Counted from the stretch's first letter, positions 1-8,310 are shown. The stretch is DNA of 42,527 nucleotides from Opitutaceae bacterium (GCA_002694885.1 NZNM01000163.1:7254-49780); one strand, 5' to 3'. Program-made: numbers and translations. The notes: a model not told the origin generated them from the letters alone.

Positions 1-715
1 CGATAGACCTCAATAGTATGTTGAATCGCATTACATTGGCGAAGTCTTCCTCTAGGTTAATGGCGATTATAATTTCGTCTACCTTCTCTTTCTCCAAAAT
101 CGCGGGAAGATCGGGTAGGGAGCCAATTACTTTGGTCTCATCCGCGCCGGGATCCTCTGCGTTCGTTGAGATAAACCCTACGATTTGATAGCCCAGCTCT
201 TTTCGTTTCAAAACCTGTTGCGAAACCGACTTGGCTTCCTTGCCGGTTCCGACGATGACGATATTGCGTCGGCTTGACTCGTTGAAGGCCGTGATAATCA
301 GGGCGAAGCGTAGAAAAAATCGAAAGGCGCTGCCCAGACCGATATTTAGGGCCCAGAACAGGGAGATGGATTTAAGACTCAGGGTTTCGAATTCAAAGAG
401 AACGCTAATTAGCAGGACGAGAAAGGCTGTAGTCGTGCTGGCTTTTACGTGGACCCAAAGCTGCCTTAGCATGGGGATAAACTGATTGGTATTGTACTGG
501 ACGAAGCGATTGTAGATTACGTACCAGCCCACTAAAATCGCGATTAATGCGAGAGACTCGATGAGTTTGTATTCACGCTGAAATACAATGTAAACCTGCG
601 GCCAGGAATGGACTCCTTTGGCGATGGCCACGGTTATGAACAGGCTCAACGCAAGGGCCGCCTGGTCGAAAATTCGGAGGCCTTGGATAAAGAGTTTGTG
701 CCTTAATCTAATCAT
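1..715 (-). CDS. Initiating sugar transferase, N-terminal half (cut by window edge)
   Basis: Reading leftward from an ATG at 715, the frame stays open to base 1 (238 codons), so the gene continues outside the window. The visible part has several hydrophobic segments in the first ~130 residues, then a Rossmann-like stretch beginning RRNIVIVGTGKEAKS and continuing through YQIVGFIST and VDEIIIAI. This is the layout of WcaJ/WbaP-type polyprenyl-phosphate hexose-1-phosphate transferases: membrane helices plus a CoA-binding-like domain ahead of a catalytic domain, here out of view. Such enzymes load the first sugar phosphate onto undecaprenyl phosphate at the inner membrane. No clear Shine-Dalgarno precedes the ATG. 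It lies downstream of the deacetylase, at the distal end of the leftward polysaccharide locus. Family assignment is firm; the sugar cannot be told from this half. Confidence 0.85.
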   Translation of the reverse strand, partial: MIRLRHKLFIQGLRIFDQAALALSLFITVAIAKGVHSWPQVYIVFQREYKLIESLALIAILVGWYVIYNRFVQYNTNQFIPMLRQLWVHVKASTTTAFLVLLISVLFEFETLSLKSISLFWALNIGLGSAFRFFLRFALIITAFNESSRRNIVIVGTGKEAKSVSQQVLKRKELGYQIVGFISTNAEDPGADETKVIGSLPDLPAILEKEKVDEIIIAINLEEDFANVMRFNILLRSI

Positions 716-867
716 GGAGTGATATCGCTTATCTCTAATCTCTGATCTTTAATCGAGGTGTGCGTAACTCACTGATGGCTAATCTCTAATGGGCTATCGG
801 TGTACAGGTAAGGGCTCGGTTGGAATGGTTGTCCGATGTATTGAGGGCTGCTGCCGTGTGTGGCTTC

Positions 868-925
868 AATCTGGTGTGAAACAGAATTAGCGATAAGGGA
901 TTCGCGATTAGCGATCGCCACACCC
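868..925. repeat. GCGATTAGCGATC-type degenerate intergenic repeat
   Basis: A stretch rich in degenerate units such as TTAGCGATAAGGGATTCGCG and GATTAGCGATCG. Related units occur at about 724-795, inside the deacetylase gene (1214-1303) and around 7005-7040 at the 5' end of the FemAB-like gene. The deacetylase stop codon (908-910) is supplied by this repeat. It looks like a dispersed short repeat rather than a coding sequence. Confidence 0.5.
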
Positions 926-1906
926 GACGAAGTAGCTCGCGACTCTGTCGGGCGTGGCGTGCCAGTATTGGCCGCCGTAGCTCTCTTTGACGTGTTGGAG
1001 AAAGTCGGCGTAGTAGCTAATGGGAAAGCTGGAAGCGTTACCGTTGCCCTTGAAATCCATGTAATCGGGATGCGTATTGAGAAAGACCATACCGCCTTGC
1101 CTTGCAATCCAGGCGGTTTTCTCTTTCCAAATCGCGTTGCTAGATTCGCGGAGGAGAAGGAAAAGGGTCGAGTCTTGTGGAAGGGTGTAGGGGAGCTCGA
1201 CGTAGCCATTGGGCTTTTTTGATTTGCCACCGCTGATCGCTGATCGCCGATCGCTGATCTGATTTTCTTGGTTTGCGGTCAGCGATTCGGGATTCGCGAT
1301 CTTACGCTCGACCCAGAGCGGAAATATAGTGCCCAATCCATCGGGCTGCGGCTCGAACGGGTCGGTATCGAAGGTGGAGCTGTCGTAGGCGATATCAAGA
1401 GAGTGGAGCCAATCGAGTCGATGGTGCATGAGGGGAGACCGAAAGCCGGTGGCGCCCCATTGCTTAAGATAGCGGTTTATGCGTTTCGCCCGGGACTCGA
1501 AAGTGGCTCGATTGTTGTAAAGTTTGCCATCATGATAGAGGCCGTGCACCCCGACTTCGAACCCGCGTTCTATTAGCTCTTGTATTCGTCTCTCGCTTAC
1601 GCTGTACTCGCCTTCGGGAATAAAATTGATGACGGAGCGGAATCCGAGCTGTTTTTCGACTTCGAGGAGCTCATCTAACTTGTTGTAGCCGATCTGGGTT
1701 TCGACATCGTGAGAAAGGACGAAGGCGAAGTCGGCGCCGTTGGGCCAGCCTCTCCAATCGTCAGGGACAGCTCCTGAAGGGGGATCGATCGGCCAAGAGC
1801 CGGAGTAACGGATACGCTTCCGTTTGGCAAAAAAACGCCGAGTCGCCATGCGGAAGCGCCAGGGCAAGTAGGGCTTAGCGTGGTAGTAAAGTTTGAGTTG
1901 GAGCAT
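908..1906 (-). CDS. Polysaccharide deacetylase (NodB-like) family protein
   Basis: This 332-residue protein carries NodB-fold landmarks: FVLSHDVETQ (~62-71) with the HD-type metal/catalytic motif, VGVHGLYHDG (~119-127) as the second histidine motif, GFRSPLMHH (~154-162), and FLNTHPDYMDF (~275-285) as the late histidine motif. The family hydrolyses N- or O-acetyl groups from polysaccharides. There is no signal peptide, so action on a cytoplasmic or membrane-linked precursor is likely. It sits in the leftward exopolysaccharide cluster. Residues ~202-231 do not resemble the family and are translated from a degenerate intergenic repeat (1214-1303) inserted in frame; the C-terminus also runs into a related repeat that provides the stop. 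The ATG at 1906 is the most upstream reasonable start. Activity may be affected by the insertion. Confidence 0.82.
   Translation of the reverse strand: MLQLKLYYHAKPYLPWRFRMATRRFFAKRKRIRYSGSWPIDPPSGAVPDDWRGWPNGADFAFVLSHDVETQIGYNKLDELLEVEKQLGFRSVINFIPEGEYSVSERRIQELIERGFEVGVHGLYHDGKLYNNRATFESRAKRINRYLKQWGATGFRSPLMHHRLDWLHSLDIAYDSSTFDTDPFEPQPDGLGTIFPLWVERKIANPESLTANQENQISDRRSAISGGKSKKPNGYVELPYTLPQDSTLFLLLRESSNAIWKEKTAWIARQGGMVFLNTHPDYMDFKGNGNASSFPISYYADFLQHVKESYGGQYWHATPDRVASYFVGCGDR
1214..1303. repeat. Repeat unit inserted in frame in the deacetylase gene
   Basis: This 90-bp stretch contains repeated GCTGATCGC / GCCGATCGC units and GCGATTCGGGATTCGCGAT, matching the style of the intergenic repeats at 868-925. 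Read on the minus strand it encodes a low-complexity insert including ISDRRSAIS. Its length is a multiple of three, so the frame is preserved. Confidence 0.5.
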
Positions 1907-2071
1907 GGTCGCGGAGCGACGATTTAGGATTTAGGACTGAGGACGGAAGTCGGAGGACGTAGCCTGCGGCTGATTGCGGATCGACGAAGCCTTGGCGTAG
2001 TCACCGACGAGTCGGGGTCGTATTTGAATAGCGTAGCAAAATTTCGAATCGAAGATTAACTAAACGCGTTT

Positions 2072-2503
2072 CTATGGGGTTTTTACGGTCAATCCGATTT
2101 TTTCGGCGAGTCGGCATTGACGTTGGTCATAACTGATAAAGGTGTCGGCTTCGATGAGATGGGCGCAAACGACGTGCAGGATATCGAGAGTCCGGCAGCC
2201 GAGTGTCTGCGTGTGGCGGCTGAATTGGTGGAAAGTAGGGATGAGCTCGAAGCGATCTAGATCGGGCGTGTAATAGAACCCTTTTCGTTTCAATTCCCGA
2301 AAATTCATCGCCAGCTGATTCGCTGCTTCCTCGCTAATCTCGCTTCTAAAGACTTTTAATCGGAAGGCGTTGTGAAGCTCGGCTTCCTGTATTTCCCAGA
2401 TGGGGAGAGGCTCGTCTTGGGAGACGACAACCTGATCGAGTTCCTCCGAGCCCGATTCGATGAGGTAGAGCTTTATGAGGGCGCTTGTATCTAGATAGAT
2501 CAC
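2072..2503 (-). CDS. vapC: PIN-domain toxin (VapC-like ribonuclease)
   Basis: A 143-residue PIN-domain protein, the usual VapC length. It opens with MIYLDTSALIKLY, whose Asp is the first metal ligand. EAELHNA supplies the conserved Glu, RTLDILHVV a further Asp, and FISYDQRQ the C-terminal Asp. PIN toxins are Mg-dependent RNases that cleave specific RNAs unless held by the partner. The start overlaps the end of the antitoxin gene by 4 bp, so the two are translationally coupled in antitoxin-toxin order. The module lies between the Wzc-like gene and the deacetylase, probably as an accessory insertion in the polysaccharide locus. Confidence 0.88.
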   Translation of the reverse strand: MIYLDTSALIKLYLIESGSEELDQVVVSQDEPLPIWEIQEAELHNAFRLKVFRSEISEEAANQLAMNFRELKRKGFYYTPDLDRFELIPTFHQFSRHTQTLGCRTLDILHVVCAHLIEADTFISYDQRQCRLAEKIGLTVKTP

Positions 2504-2730
2504 CAGCGCCCTTTTCGCTCCTCCAGCACCGTGTCGGTTCCCGAATCGCCCTTGCTGGTGATCGCCTTATCCAAATGAGAACTCCAATTCAGAATCTTAC
2601 GTGGATGCGCCGCTACCAGACGCACCGAGGGCTTCCCGCGGTTTAGGACCTCGAAGGTCTCGCCTTGGGCAATCTGGCGTTCGATTTCAGCCCAATTTGC
2701 CTTCATCTCTCTCACGGATACCGTTTTCAT
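2500..2730 (-). CDS. Phd/YefM-type antitoxin
   Basis: From ATG at 2730 this is a 76-residue protein beginning MKTVSVREMKANWAEIE, with FEVLNRGKPSVRLV following. That is the Phd/YefM beta-helix DNA-binding start, in which the antitoxin binds its own promoter. The C-terminal part (KGDSGTDTVLEERKGRW) is polar and probably wraps the toxin. A TTG 36 bp upstream would add 12 residues, but that TTG is part of a consensus TTGACA -35 box, so the ATG at 2730 is preferred. The gene overlaps the PIN toxin by 4 bp. Confidence 0.85.
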   Translation of the reverse strand: MKTVSVREMKANWAEIERQIAQGETFEVLNRGKPSVRLVAAHPRKILNWSSHLDKAITSKGDSGTDTVLEERKGRW

Positions 2731-2736
2731 GCCTCG

Positions 2737-2766
2737 ATCATTCTCTCTTGGCGCGCAAAATGTCAA
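2737..2766 (-). promoter_or_regulatory. Predicted sigma70 promoter of the first TA module
   Basis: On the minus strand TTGACA (2766-2761) is followed, after 18 bp, by AATGAT (2742-2737; 4 of 6 matches to TATAAT). The expected transcription start falls at or next to the A of the antitoxin ATG (2730), so the transcript would be leaderless or nearly so. Confidence 0.45.
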
Positions 2767-3396
2767 ACTTAAGAGACTCGGGCCGTGTAACTGAGCCCAA
2801 ATTGAAGATTAGGTAATGGGTGATTATAGATTGCAATATTTGAAGATTTGAAAATCGGAAGATTGATTAACCGCGGAGAATGCAGAGGTCGCGGAGTAAT
2901 GAGGACGGAAGTCGGATTACGGAGGTCAGTTTATTTTTCCTGAAGGAATGGCTCTGGGTTCTTTAGCATTTTCCCAAGTATGGAGCCCGCTTTCCGACAT
3001 TCGGTTATCAGTTTTTTATGAGTCTAGGGAGCAATATATCCGCAAATTAAGGTAAAATGGATCTATGTCATAGTTTCCCCAGCTTCTCCGTCTGCGTCCG
3101 TGAGCTTGTTGTTAAAATGCGCTGGATAGCGTCTTTTCGCCTAGGCCTCTTGCAAATTTGCGCAAATGGATTGCGAAGATTTTCTTATCTGGTCAGTAAG
3201 AGCTTAGCGTTCGTCTGCTGGAAATCCTTTGCTTATGGAATATATTTCTATGGCGAGATTAGAGGCCTTTTTGTGGACCTCTATTTTTCCAGCAGATCGA
3301 ATCAGCATACCGGAGACTTTAAGCTCCGGCTTTTAGTCTCCAGATTCAGATATCAGTCTTTCCCGATCTCCGTCTTCCGACCTCGGGTTTCTGCGA
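2767..3396. other. Intergenic region without a supported gene
   Basis: About 630 bp between the TA module and the Wzc-like gene. It contains short degenerate repeats: GAGGACGGAAGTCGGA near 2900 also occurs near 1939, and an inverted relative (TCTCCGTCTTCCGACCT) lies near 3368. It also holds the palindrome at 3312-3341. The open frame at 3057-3458 has no recognisable domain and runs into the antisense of the Wzc-like gene, so it is not accepted. Confidence 0.6.
3312..3341. repeat. Interrupted palindrome / hairpin
   Basis: GGAGACT-TT-AAGC, a TCCG loop, then GCTT-TT-AGTCTCC form a nearly perfect hairpin (7 bp, a 2x2 TT internal loop, 4 bp). It sits 56 bp past the stop of the leftward Wzc-like gene. 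There is no T-run after it on the minus strand, so it is more likely a repeat or RNA-processing structure than a Rho-independent terminator. Confidence 0.5.
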
Positions 3397-5742
3397 CTAC
3401 AGATCTCCCAGATATTCCTCTTGCAGCTTTTTGGGGACGTAGGTCTTGGTCTTGTTGAGGATGGCCCCGATGTTATTGTTGGTTTTTTGAAGCAGCTCTG
3501 TGGCCCGGGCTACCACATCTTTAGAAGCCTTTTCGGATTCGATGACAATGAAAACGGCATCCATGAAGCTGGCGAGGCGGGGCGTGACGCTGATGGGGCT
3601 CACCGCAGGCATGTCGAAAATGATATAGTCGAAATCGCTGGCCTTCAGCTTGGGCACGAGGTCATTGAAACGGTTGGGAAGAATTTTGGGCAATTTGTAT
3701 CCGTTGCTCCCTTCGGCGGCTACTACCAGCTTGCGGGATTGCCGCTCGCCCGTGTCAGCAGGCGTATCAAGGAGCTGCTCGAGGCTATTAACCGCTTCGC
3801 CCTTGTAGAATTGCTGAGCGGACTCTTGCCCCAAAGTCATATCGACCAAGAGTACGTTGCCCTCCTCGGTTTGGGATAGGGTACCTGCTAGGCCAGCGGC
3901 AACTGATGTCGTGCCAGGCTGGCTGCCTATACCGGTGAGGCCAACGAGCTTTGGCTTGTGCGTGAGCCCACGCCCTTCGAAAAATCCGATAAGCCGATCC
4001 CTGAGAGCTTCGAAGTAAGGATGAAGCGCGTGTTCGCTATCCCAAGGGCTGGCTTCCGTGGACTCTTGCTTGGCAGTGGCTGCGGCTGGACCGTAACGAT
4101 CAGGCTTCGCCTTGGCTGCTGCGATCAAAGTAGGCGATTTGGGCCGATAGCTCCCTTTAGAGGGTTTGTCTTTGGCTCGCTTAGCCCGTTGGAGAATTTT
4201 GTGCCCCCCAACTTTTTTCAGCATACTGCGATAAGCCCGGCTATTCATATCGGGGATGGAGAGGAAGAGGGGTATGTCGAGGCTGCGTTTGACATCCACT
4301 GGCCGCTTGATCGTCTGGTCCAGGAGGAGTTCCACCAGAAAGGCCCATGCGAGGCCGACTCCCAGGCAGATTGCCAACGCTCCACCGGAGAGCTTAAGGG
4401 TTGCTTCATTGTCCCAATGGGCACTGGTCGGGCTTTGTACGATGCCGATATTGTTGACCCGGCCCGCGCCGAAAGCCTCGTCGATCTTGGCTTGTTCGCG
4501 GCTCTCGGAGAAATAGCGGTAGTTCTGCTCCTCGATTTCCTTGCGTCGTCGCAGGTCTTGGATCTCCGTCTCCACGGAAGCGACTCTCTCGGCGTCTCGC
4601 CGAATCTGCGCGTACTGCTCTTCAAGTACATTGATTTTCGCTTTGAGGGCGACGACTTGGAGGTTAGCTGAGTTCAGGTCTGGGATAGCTCCCCGAGCGC
4701 CGCTCCCCCGGTTTATAGCCGTTGCGCCAACGGTTTGCCCGAGCAGAGGATTGTCATTTTCGATTTCCTCGATGCGCTCCTGAATTTCAGCTAGCTGAGT
4801 TTGGGCGCCTTTCACCAATGGGTTTTCGAGCGTGTAGCGGGTCAGGAGGTCTTGCTCGTTACGCCTCAGCACGTCAAGGCGAGCTTGGAGCGAGGCGTAG
4901 GTTTGCATGACACCAGGATCGACTGACTGCCCTTGAGAGGGCTCATATTTCGTTTCGTCCGCGGGGTCTGAGGTGGTAGATTCGAGCTTGCCGATCTCGT
5001 TTGCAACTGATTCGCGCAAAGCTAGCTCAGCATTGGAGTCGAGCAGGGCGCCTTGAATGGCGGCGATTTTGGAGTTGAAGTCAGCTTTAGATTCTTCCAG
5101 CGAAATAACGCCAGCCCTCTGAAGGGCGTTTTGTAGTTCCGCCTCGGTCCGCCCCAGTCTAGACCGGTATTGCTCCGCTTGTTCGTTGACGAAGCTATCG
5201 AAAGAACCGGCTGAGCGCGTTTCCAAATGTTTGGTGAGATAACCATCAAGAAGCTCCTGCAGAATCGGTTGAACCAGCTGCTCATTGGGGTGGGAGTAGT
5301 CGATCTTGATAACCGTGCTGCGACTTGGAACGCTGACCTTGATCGCGCCTTGGATCACCTTGGCCGCCGCGTTTTGGTCGAAGTTCCGAGCGGAGTCGCC
5401 AAGAATCTGGCCCGGCCCTATCTTCTCGGCCACGCGATAGGCTAAGTCCATGCTCGTAATGATCTGCAGTTCCGAGTTAATAATCGACTCGCCGCGGGTC
5501 TCCAAAGTGGTAACTCGGGCTCCGTCTTCCGCGGAAAGTGGCGTTTTCCCCTGCTCGACGTAGCGGATGAAAAGCCGAGCTTGAGAGGCATAACTTTTTG
5601 GATAAAGTACGTAGATAGCCCAGGCAGAGACGAGGCCCAGCACAGCGAAAAGAACTATCTTTACCTTATGCTTGAAGAGAATGTATAGAGCGTCGTTGAT
5701 CGTTATGCCGGCGGGCTTGGAAGCTAAATCGGGATTTTGCAT
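3397..5742 (-). CDS. Wzc/GumC-like polysaccharide chain-length protein with degenerate BY-kinase domain
   Basis: A 781-residue polysaccharide co-polymerase. Residues ~12-60 contain the Wzz start and first membrane helix (~28-47). A long periplasmic region with coiled coils follows (~180-420, e.g. QTQLAEIQERIEEIE). A second helix lies at ~450-472 (GGALAICLGVGLAWAFLVEL). The cytoplasmic CpsD-like domain runs from ~575 to the end. Wzc proteins control polymer length and export and normally autophosphorylate. Here the Walker A site reads GIGSQPGTTSVA (~603-614), with no P-loop lysine. Walker A' reads VLLVDMTLG, missing its second Asp, while Walker B is recognisable (DYIIFDMP). The tail lacks a tyrosine cluster (only two Tyr). 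This suggests a pseudokinase with a structural role. It lies between FemAB-like and TA genes in the leftward glycan locus. Confidence 0.88.
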   Translation of the reverse strand: MQNPDLASKPAGITINDALYILFKHKVKIVLFAVLGLVSAWAIYVLYPKSYASQARLFIRYVEQGKTPLSAEDGARVTTLETRGESIINSELQIITSMDLAYRVAEKIGPGQILGDSARNFDQNAAAKVIQGAIKVSVPSRSTVIKIDYSHPNEQLVQPILQELLDGYLTKHLETRSAGSFDSFVNEQAEQYRSRLGRTEAELQNALQRAGVISLEESKADFNSKIAAIQGALLDSNAELALRESVANEIGKLESTTSDPADETKYEPSQGQSVDPGVMQTYASLQARLDVLRRNEQDLLTRYTLENPLVKGAQTQLAEIQERIEEIENDNPLLGQTVGATAINRGSGARGAIPDLNSANLQVVALKAKINVLEEQYAQIRRDAERVASVETEIQDLRRRKEIEEQNYRYFSESREQAKIDEAFGAGRVNNIGIVQSPTSAHWDNEATLKLSGGALAICLGVGLAWAFLVELLLDQTIKRPVDVKRSLDIPLFLSIPDMNSRAYRSMLKKVGGHKILQRAKRAKDKPSKGSYRPKSPTLIAAAKAKPDRYGPAAATAKQESTEASPWDSEHALHPYFEALRDRLIGFFEGRGLTHKPKLVGLTGIGSQPGTTSVAAGLAGTLSQTEEGNVLLVDMTLGQESAQQFYKGEAVNSLEQLLDTPADTGERQSRKLVVAAEGSNGYKLPKILPNRFNDLVPKLKASDFDYIIFDMPAVSPISVTPRLASFMDAVFIVIESEKASKDVVARATELLQKTNNNIGAILNKTKTYVPKKLQEEYLGDL

Positions 5743-5970
5743 AGCTAGCGAATGGGATCGTGATGTTGGACTAGGATTTACTGATTTAGACGAAAATTTT
5801 CTATAGGCTATCCGTATGGATGGAAATTGAAATCGTCATACTCCCAATATATTCGTCTGAAAAAAGGATTTGTTAAATACTGGAGACCTAATGGGGCGAG
5901 TTGTGGAATTTGCTGCGGGTATTTGGCATCGACAATTAAAACTTTAATTGCCGGCTGCTAATCGCTTCAA

Positions 5971-6828
5971 TTACCCAACGTGCCGATAGAGTAGTTGGCC
6001 GGCGAGTCGGGCCAATGGAATAGGTAGGGCTCTGAAAAAGCGAATATGCCAGCCGTCTGTTTGGTCGCTTTGGATATCGATACTATTGGATTTCGGGTCG
6101 ATGCGGTAGTAGGACACGGTCTTTTCACTCGCCCCCCAGCCACGCTTGAAGCGGCGGAGGCCCTCGTTGCCAAAAGAGGTGCGTCCAAAGTCTAGCTTCT
6201 GGTAGGCATTTTGGGCCAGCCACTCGATGGCCTTCCACATAACGAGATTACTAGGCCTTTGTAGCTGGAATCGGTGGTCGGAGGCGCCGAACTTATAGAT
6301 AGCGTTCAACCCCTGATGAAGGAAAACGGCTCCAGCAATGGGTTGGCGAGTGTTTTGATCGGTGGCAAGGAAGATAGAACCGTTGCCGGGCGCGATGATT
6401 TGCTCGTGAAGGCTCTCAAAGAAACGCCAGGGCTGGGGGGGCAGTCCGTGGCGCTGGCGGGTAAGGCAATTTAGGCGGTAGTATGCAGCGAGCGATCCTA
6501 GGGATTGTGAACGAGCGACAGTTAGGCCTGCCGTTTCCGCTTTGCGCTTAGCTCGTCGGGTCGATGCGCGGCATTGTTGAAATAGCGTATGAGTGTTTTC
6601 GACGAGGGCCAGCGTGTGCGAGTAATAGCTAATTGAGGGCTTCTCTGCGGTTGGGAACCCATCGCCTGCGCGGTGTTCGACGCAACGCCAATGGCGTTTT
6701 AAAGCGAGGGCTCGGGTCTCGGAGATAAGCCATCGAAGCGATTCGGGATCGTGGTAGAGTGGTTCGCAGGTATCGGTGAAGGGAAGAGAAATTCCGCGCT
6801 TGCCCGTGATCCAGCTATCGATCTCCAT
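5971..6828 (-). CDS. FemAB/GNAT-like acyltransferase; start codon uncertain
   Basis: The ATG-started frame gives 285 residues with the FemAB-like C-terminal GNAT fold: AIAGAVFLHQGLNAIYKFGAS, then NLVMWKAIEWLAQNAYQKLDFGRTS and LRRFKRGWGA. Such proteins, common in exopolysaccharide and exosortase loci, transfer aminoacyl or acyl groups to cell-envelope glycans or peptidoglycan. The same frame stays open another 228 bp upstream, to a TAA at 7057-7059. It encodes a sequence typical of the missing N-terminal half-domain (WNTQIARFPQASIFHSSAWI, then RVLRDTYGFTPFAIT). That extension contains no ATG, GTG or TTG, and its 5' end dissolves into a repeat. The native protein was probably ~340 residues, so this copy may use a rare start (an ATT lies at 7000-7002), be truncated, or be decaying. 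Neighbours are the aminotransferase (upstream) and the Wzc-like gene (downstream). Confidence 0.75.
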   Translation of the reverse strand: MEIDSWITGKRGISLPFTDTCEPLYHDPESLRWLISETRALALKRHWRCVEHRAGDGFPTAEKPSISYYSHTLALVENTHTLFQQCRASTRRAKRKAETAGLTVARSQSLGSLAAYYRLNCLTRQRHGLPPQPWRFFESLHEQIIAPGNGSIFLATDQNTRQPIAGAVFLHQGLNAIYKFGASDHRFQLQRPSNLVMWKAIEWLAQNAYQKLDFGRTSFGNEGLRRFKRGWGASEKTVSYYRIDPKSNSIDIQSDQTDGWHIRFFRALPIPLARLAGQLLYRHVG

Positions 6829-7074
6829 GACGACAAGGGTGGCCGCTGGCTGATCGGTTTCTGATTTAACAGTGATCGCGAAAGGGGTGAAGCCATAAGT
6901 ATCTCTAAGGACTCGAATCCAGGCAGAACTATGGAAGATTGACGCTTGCGGGAAGCGAGCGATTTGGGTGTTCCAGTCGGGCCGATCGAGTGGATTAAAA
7001 ATTGTTGATTGCGGGTTGCGAATGGCTGGTTGCGAGCAGATTGCCCAAACTTGATTTTAGGGTCAAATTACGGT

Positions 7075-7100
7075 GGAGCTTAAAAGCTAGCTCCTGCTAC
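7075..7100 (-). repeat. REP-like palindrome with 5' GTAG
   Basis: On the minus strand GTAG is followed by a hairpin with arms GGAGCT and AGCTCC. It resembles the other GTAG-headed palindromes in the window. It lies between the FemAB-like and aminotransferase genes. Confidence 0.45.
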
Positions 7101-7206
7101 AGAAGTAGCTTGGGTAGTTTTTGCGTTTTTTCGCCTGAGCTGCTCGCTCGAGAATTTAAGGAGAGAGCGTACTGATTTATTTCCTTTCGAGGAACTCCTT
7201 TTCAAT

Positions 7207-8310
7207 TCACCGAATTAGTTCCTTCAATGTATTGGCGACGTAGGAAATTTGCTCTTCGGTTAGTTCGGGAAACATGGGAAGGGACAGAAACTCGGATGCG
7301 CATTTTTCCGCGATCGGGAAATCGCCTTTCTCGTAGCCGAGACTCTGGCAGGCCTTTTGCAGATGCAAAGGGATGGGATAGTGGATGGAGCCGCCGACTC
7401 CCCTTTCGCGGAGGGACTCAAGCAAGGTGTCGCGATTCGTAACGCGAATGGAATAGATATGGTAAACATGTTTGCAGGAGCGGTTCTCGCTAGGGAGGAA
7501 GATGCCTTCAATTGCGGAGAGCTTTTCGCTGTAACAGGAAGCGGCTTTGCGGCGCCCGGCGGTGGCTCCGTCGATTCGCTTGAGCTTCAGCTCCAGAACG
7601 GCTCCTTGTATCCCATCCATGCGACTATTCCAGCCCAACCTCGAATGAAAGTATTTCTTTGCTTGCCCGTGATCCCTGAGACTGCGGATTTTTTGGGCCA
7701 GACTGGCATCGTTTGTCGTAATGGCGCCCGCTTCACCGAAAGCGCCGAGATTCTTGCCAGGGTAGAAGCTGAAGCTGGCGCAGTGACCGATGGAACCCGC
7801 ACGCCTCCCTTTATAATCGGCACTGACGGCTTGAGCAGAGTCTTCCATGACGAACAATCCGTGCCGTTCGGCAATTTCCAGAATCGGATCCATATCCGCC
7901 ATCTGCCCGAAAAGGTGAACTGGGATGATGGCCTTCGTTTTTGGCGTGATCGCCGCCTCGATGAGGTCTGGATTGAGGTTGTAGGTGTCTTCAAGGATAT
8001 CGACGAAGACGGGCCTAGCGCCAGTGAAATTGATGGCTTCGGCAGTCGCAATATAGGTGTTGGGAGCTGTGATGACCTCATCTCCAGGACCAATTCCCTG
8101 GGCTAGCAGGGCGAGCCACAGCGATTCGGTGCCGCTCCCGACGCCGATTGCTTGTTCCACTTTGCAGTAGTCAGCGAAGGCGTATTCGAAGGACTCGACG
8201 AAGGGCCCGCCGGCGAAGGCGTTGCAATCTATAACCTCGCTGATCTTGGACAGGACTTCGTCTTTTATGGGAGCGTGGTGGGCTTTGAGATCCAGCAAAG
8301 GTACGTTCAT
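7207..8310 (-). CDS. wbpE: DegT/DnrJ/EryC1-family sugar aminotransferase (WbpE-like)
   Basis: Starting at the ATG at 8310 (MNVPLLDLKAHHAPIK) the protein is 367 residues, the normal family size; an upstream ATG in the same frame would add 62 residues of non-conserved sequence. The PLP site is SFSFYPGKNLGAFGEAG with the Schiff-base Lys at ~186. MEDSAQA (~155-161) supplies the Asp that contacts the pyridine nitrogen, and GSGTESLWLAL binds phosphate. These enzymes transfer an amino group from glutamate to a keto-sugar nucleotide. Next to a Gfo/Idh dehydrogenase and a hexapeptide acetyltransferase, the likely substrate is UDP-3-keto-GlcNAcA, giving UDP-GlcNAc(3NH2)A as WbpE does. The aminotransferase call is secure; the exact substrate is inferred from context. 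Confidence 0.9.
   Translation of the reverse strand: MNVPLLDLKAHHAPIKDEVLSKISEVIDCNAFAGGPFVESFEYAFADYCKVEQAIGVGSGTESLWLALLAQGIGPGDEVITAPNTYIATAEAINFTGARPVFVDILEDTYNLNPDLIEAAITPKTKAIIPVHLFGQMADMDPILEIAERHGLFVMEDSAQAVSADYKGRRAGSIGHCASFSFYPGKNLGAFGEAGAITTNDASLAQKIRSLRDHGQAKKYFHSRLGWNSRMDGIQGAVLELKLKRIDGATAGRRKAASCYSEKLSAIEGIFLPSENRSCKHVYHIYSIRVTNRDTLLESLRERGVGGSIHYPIPLHLQKACQSLGYEKGDFPIAEKCASEFLSLPMFPELTEEQISYVANTLKELIR

Noticed and set aside
769-1230. 153-codon minus-strand frame
   Set aside because: Out of frame with, and overlapping, the deacetylase; much of it is translated repeat.
3057-3458. Open frame of 133 codons on the plus strand
   Set aside because: No domain, crosses the palindrome at 3312-3341 and its end is antisense to the well-supported Wzc-like gene.
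3958-4671. 237-codon plus-strand frame
   Set aside because: Lies wholly antisense within the Wzc-like gene, and its composition is that of a shadow frame.
7357-8106. 249-codon plus-strand frame
   Set aside because: Antisense shadow of the DegT-family aminotransferase, which has full motifs.
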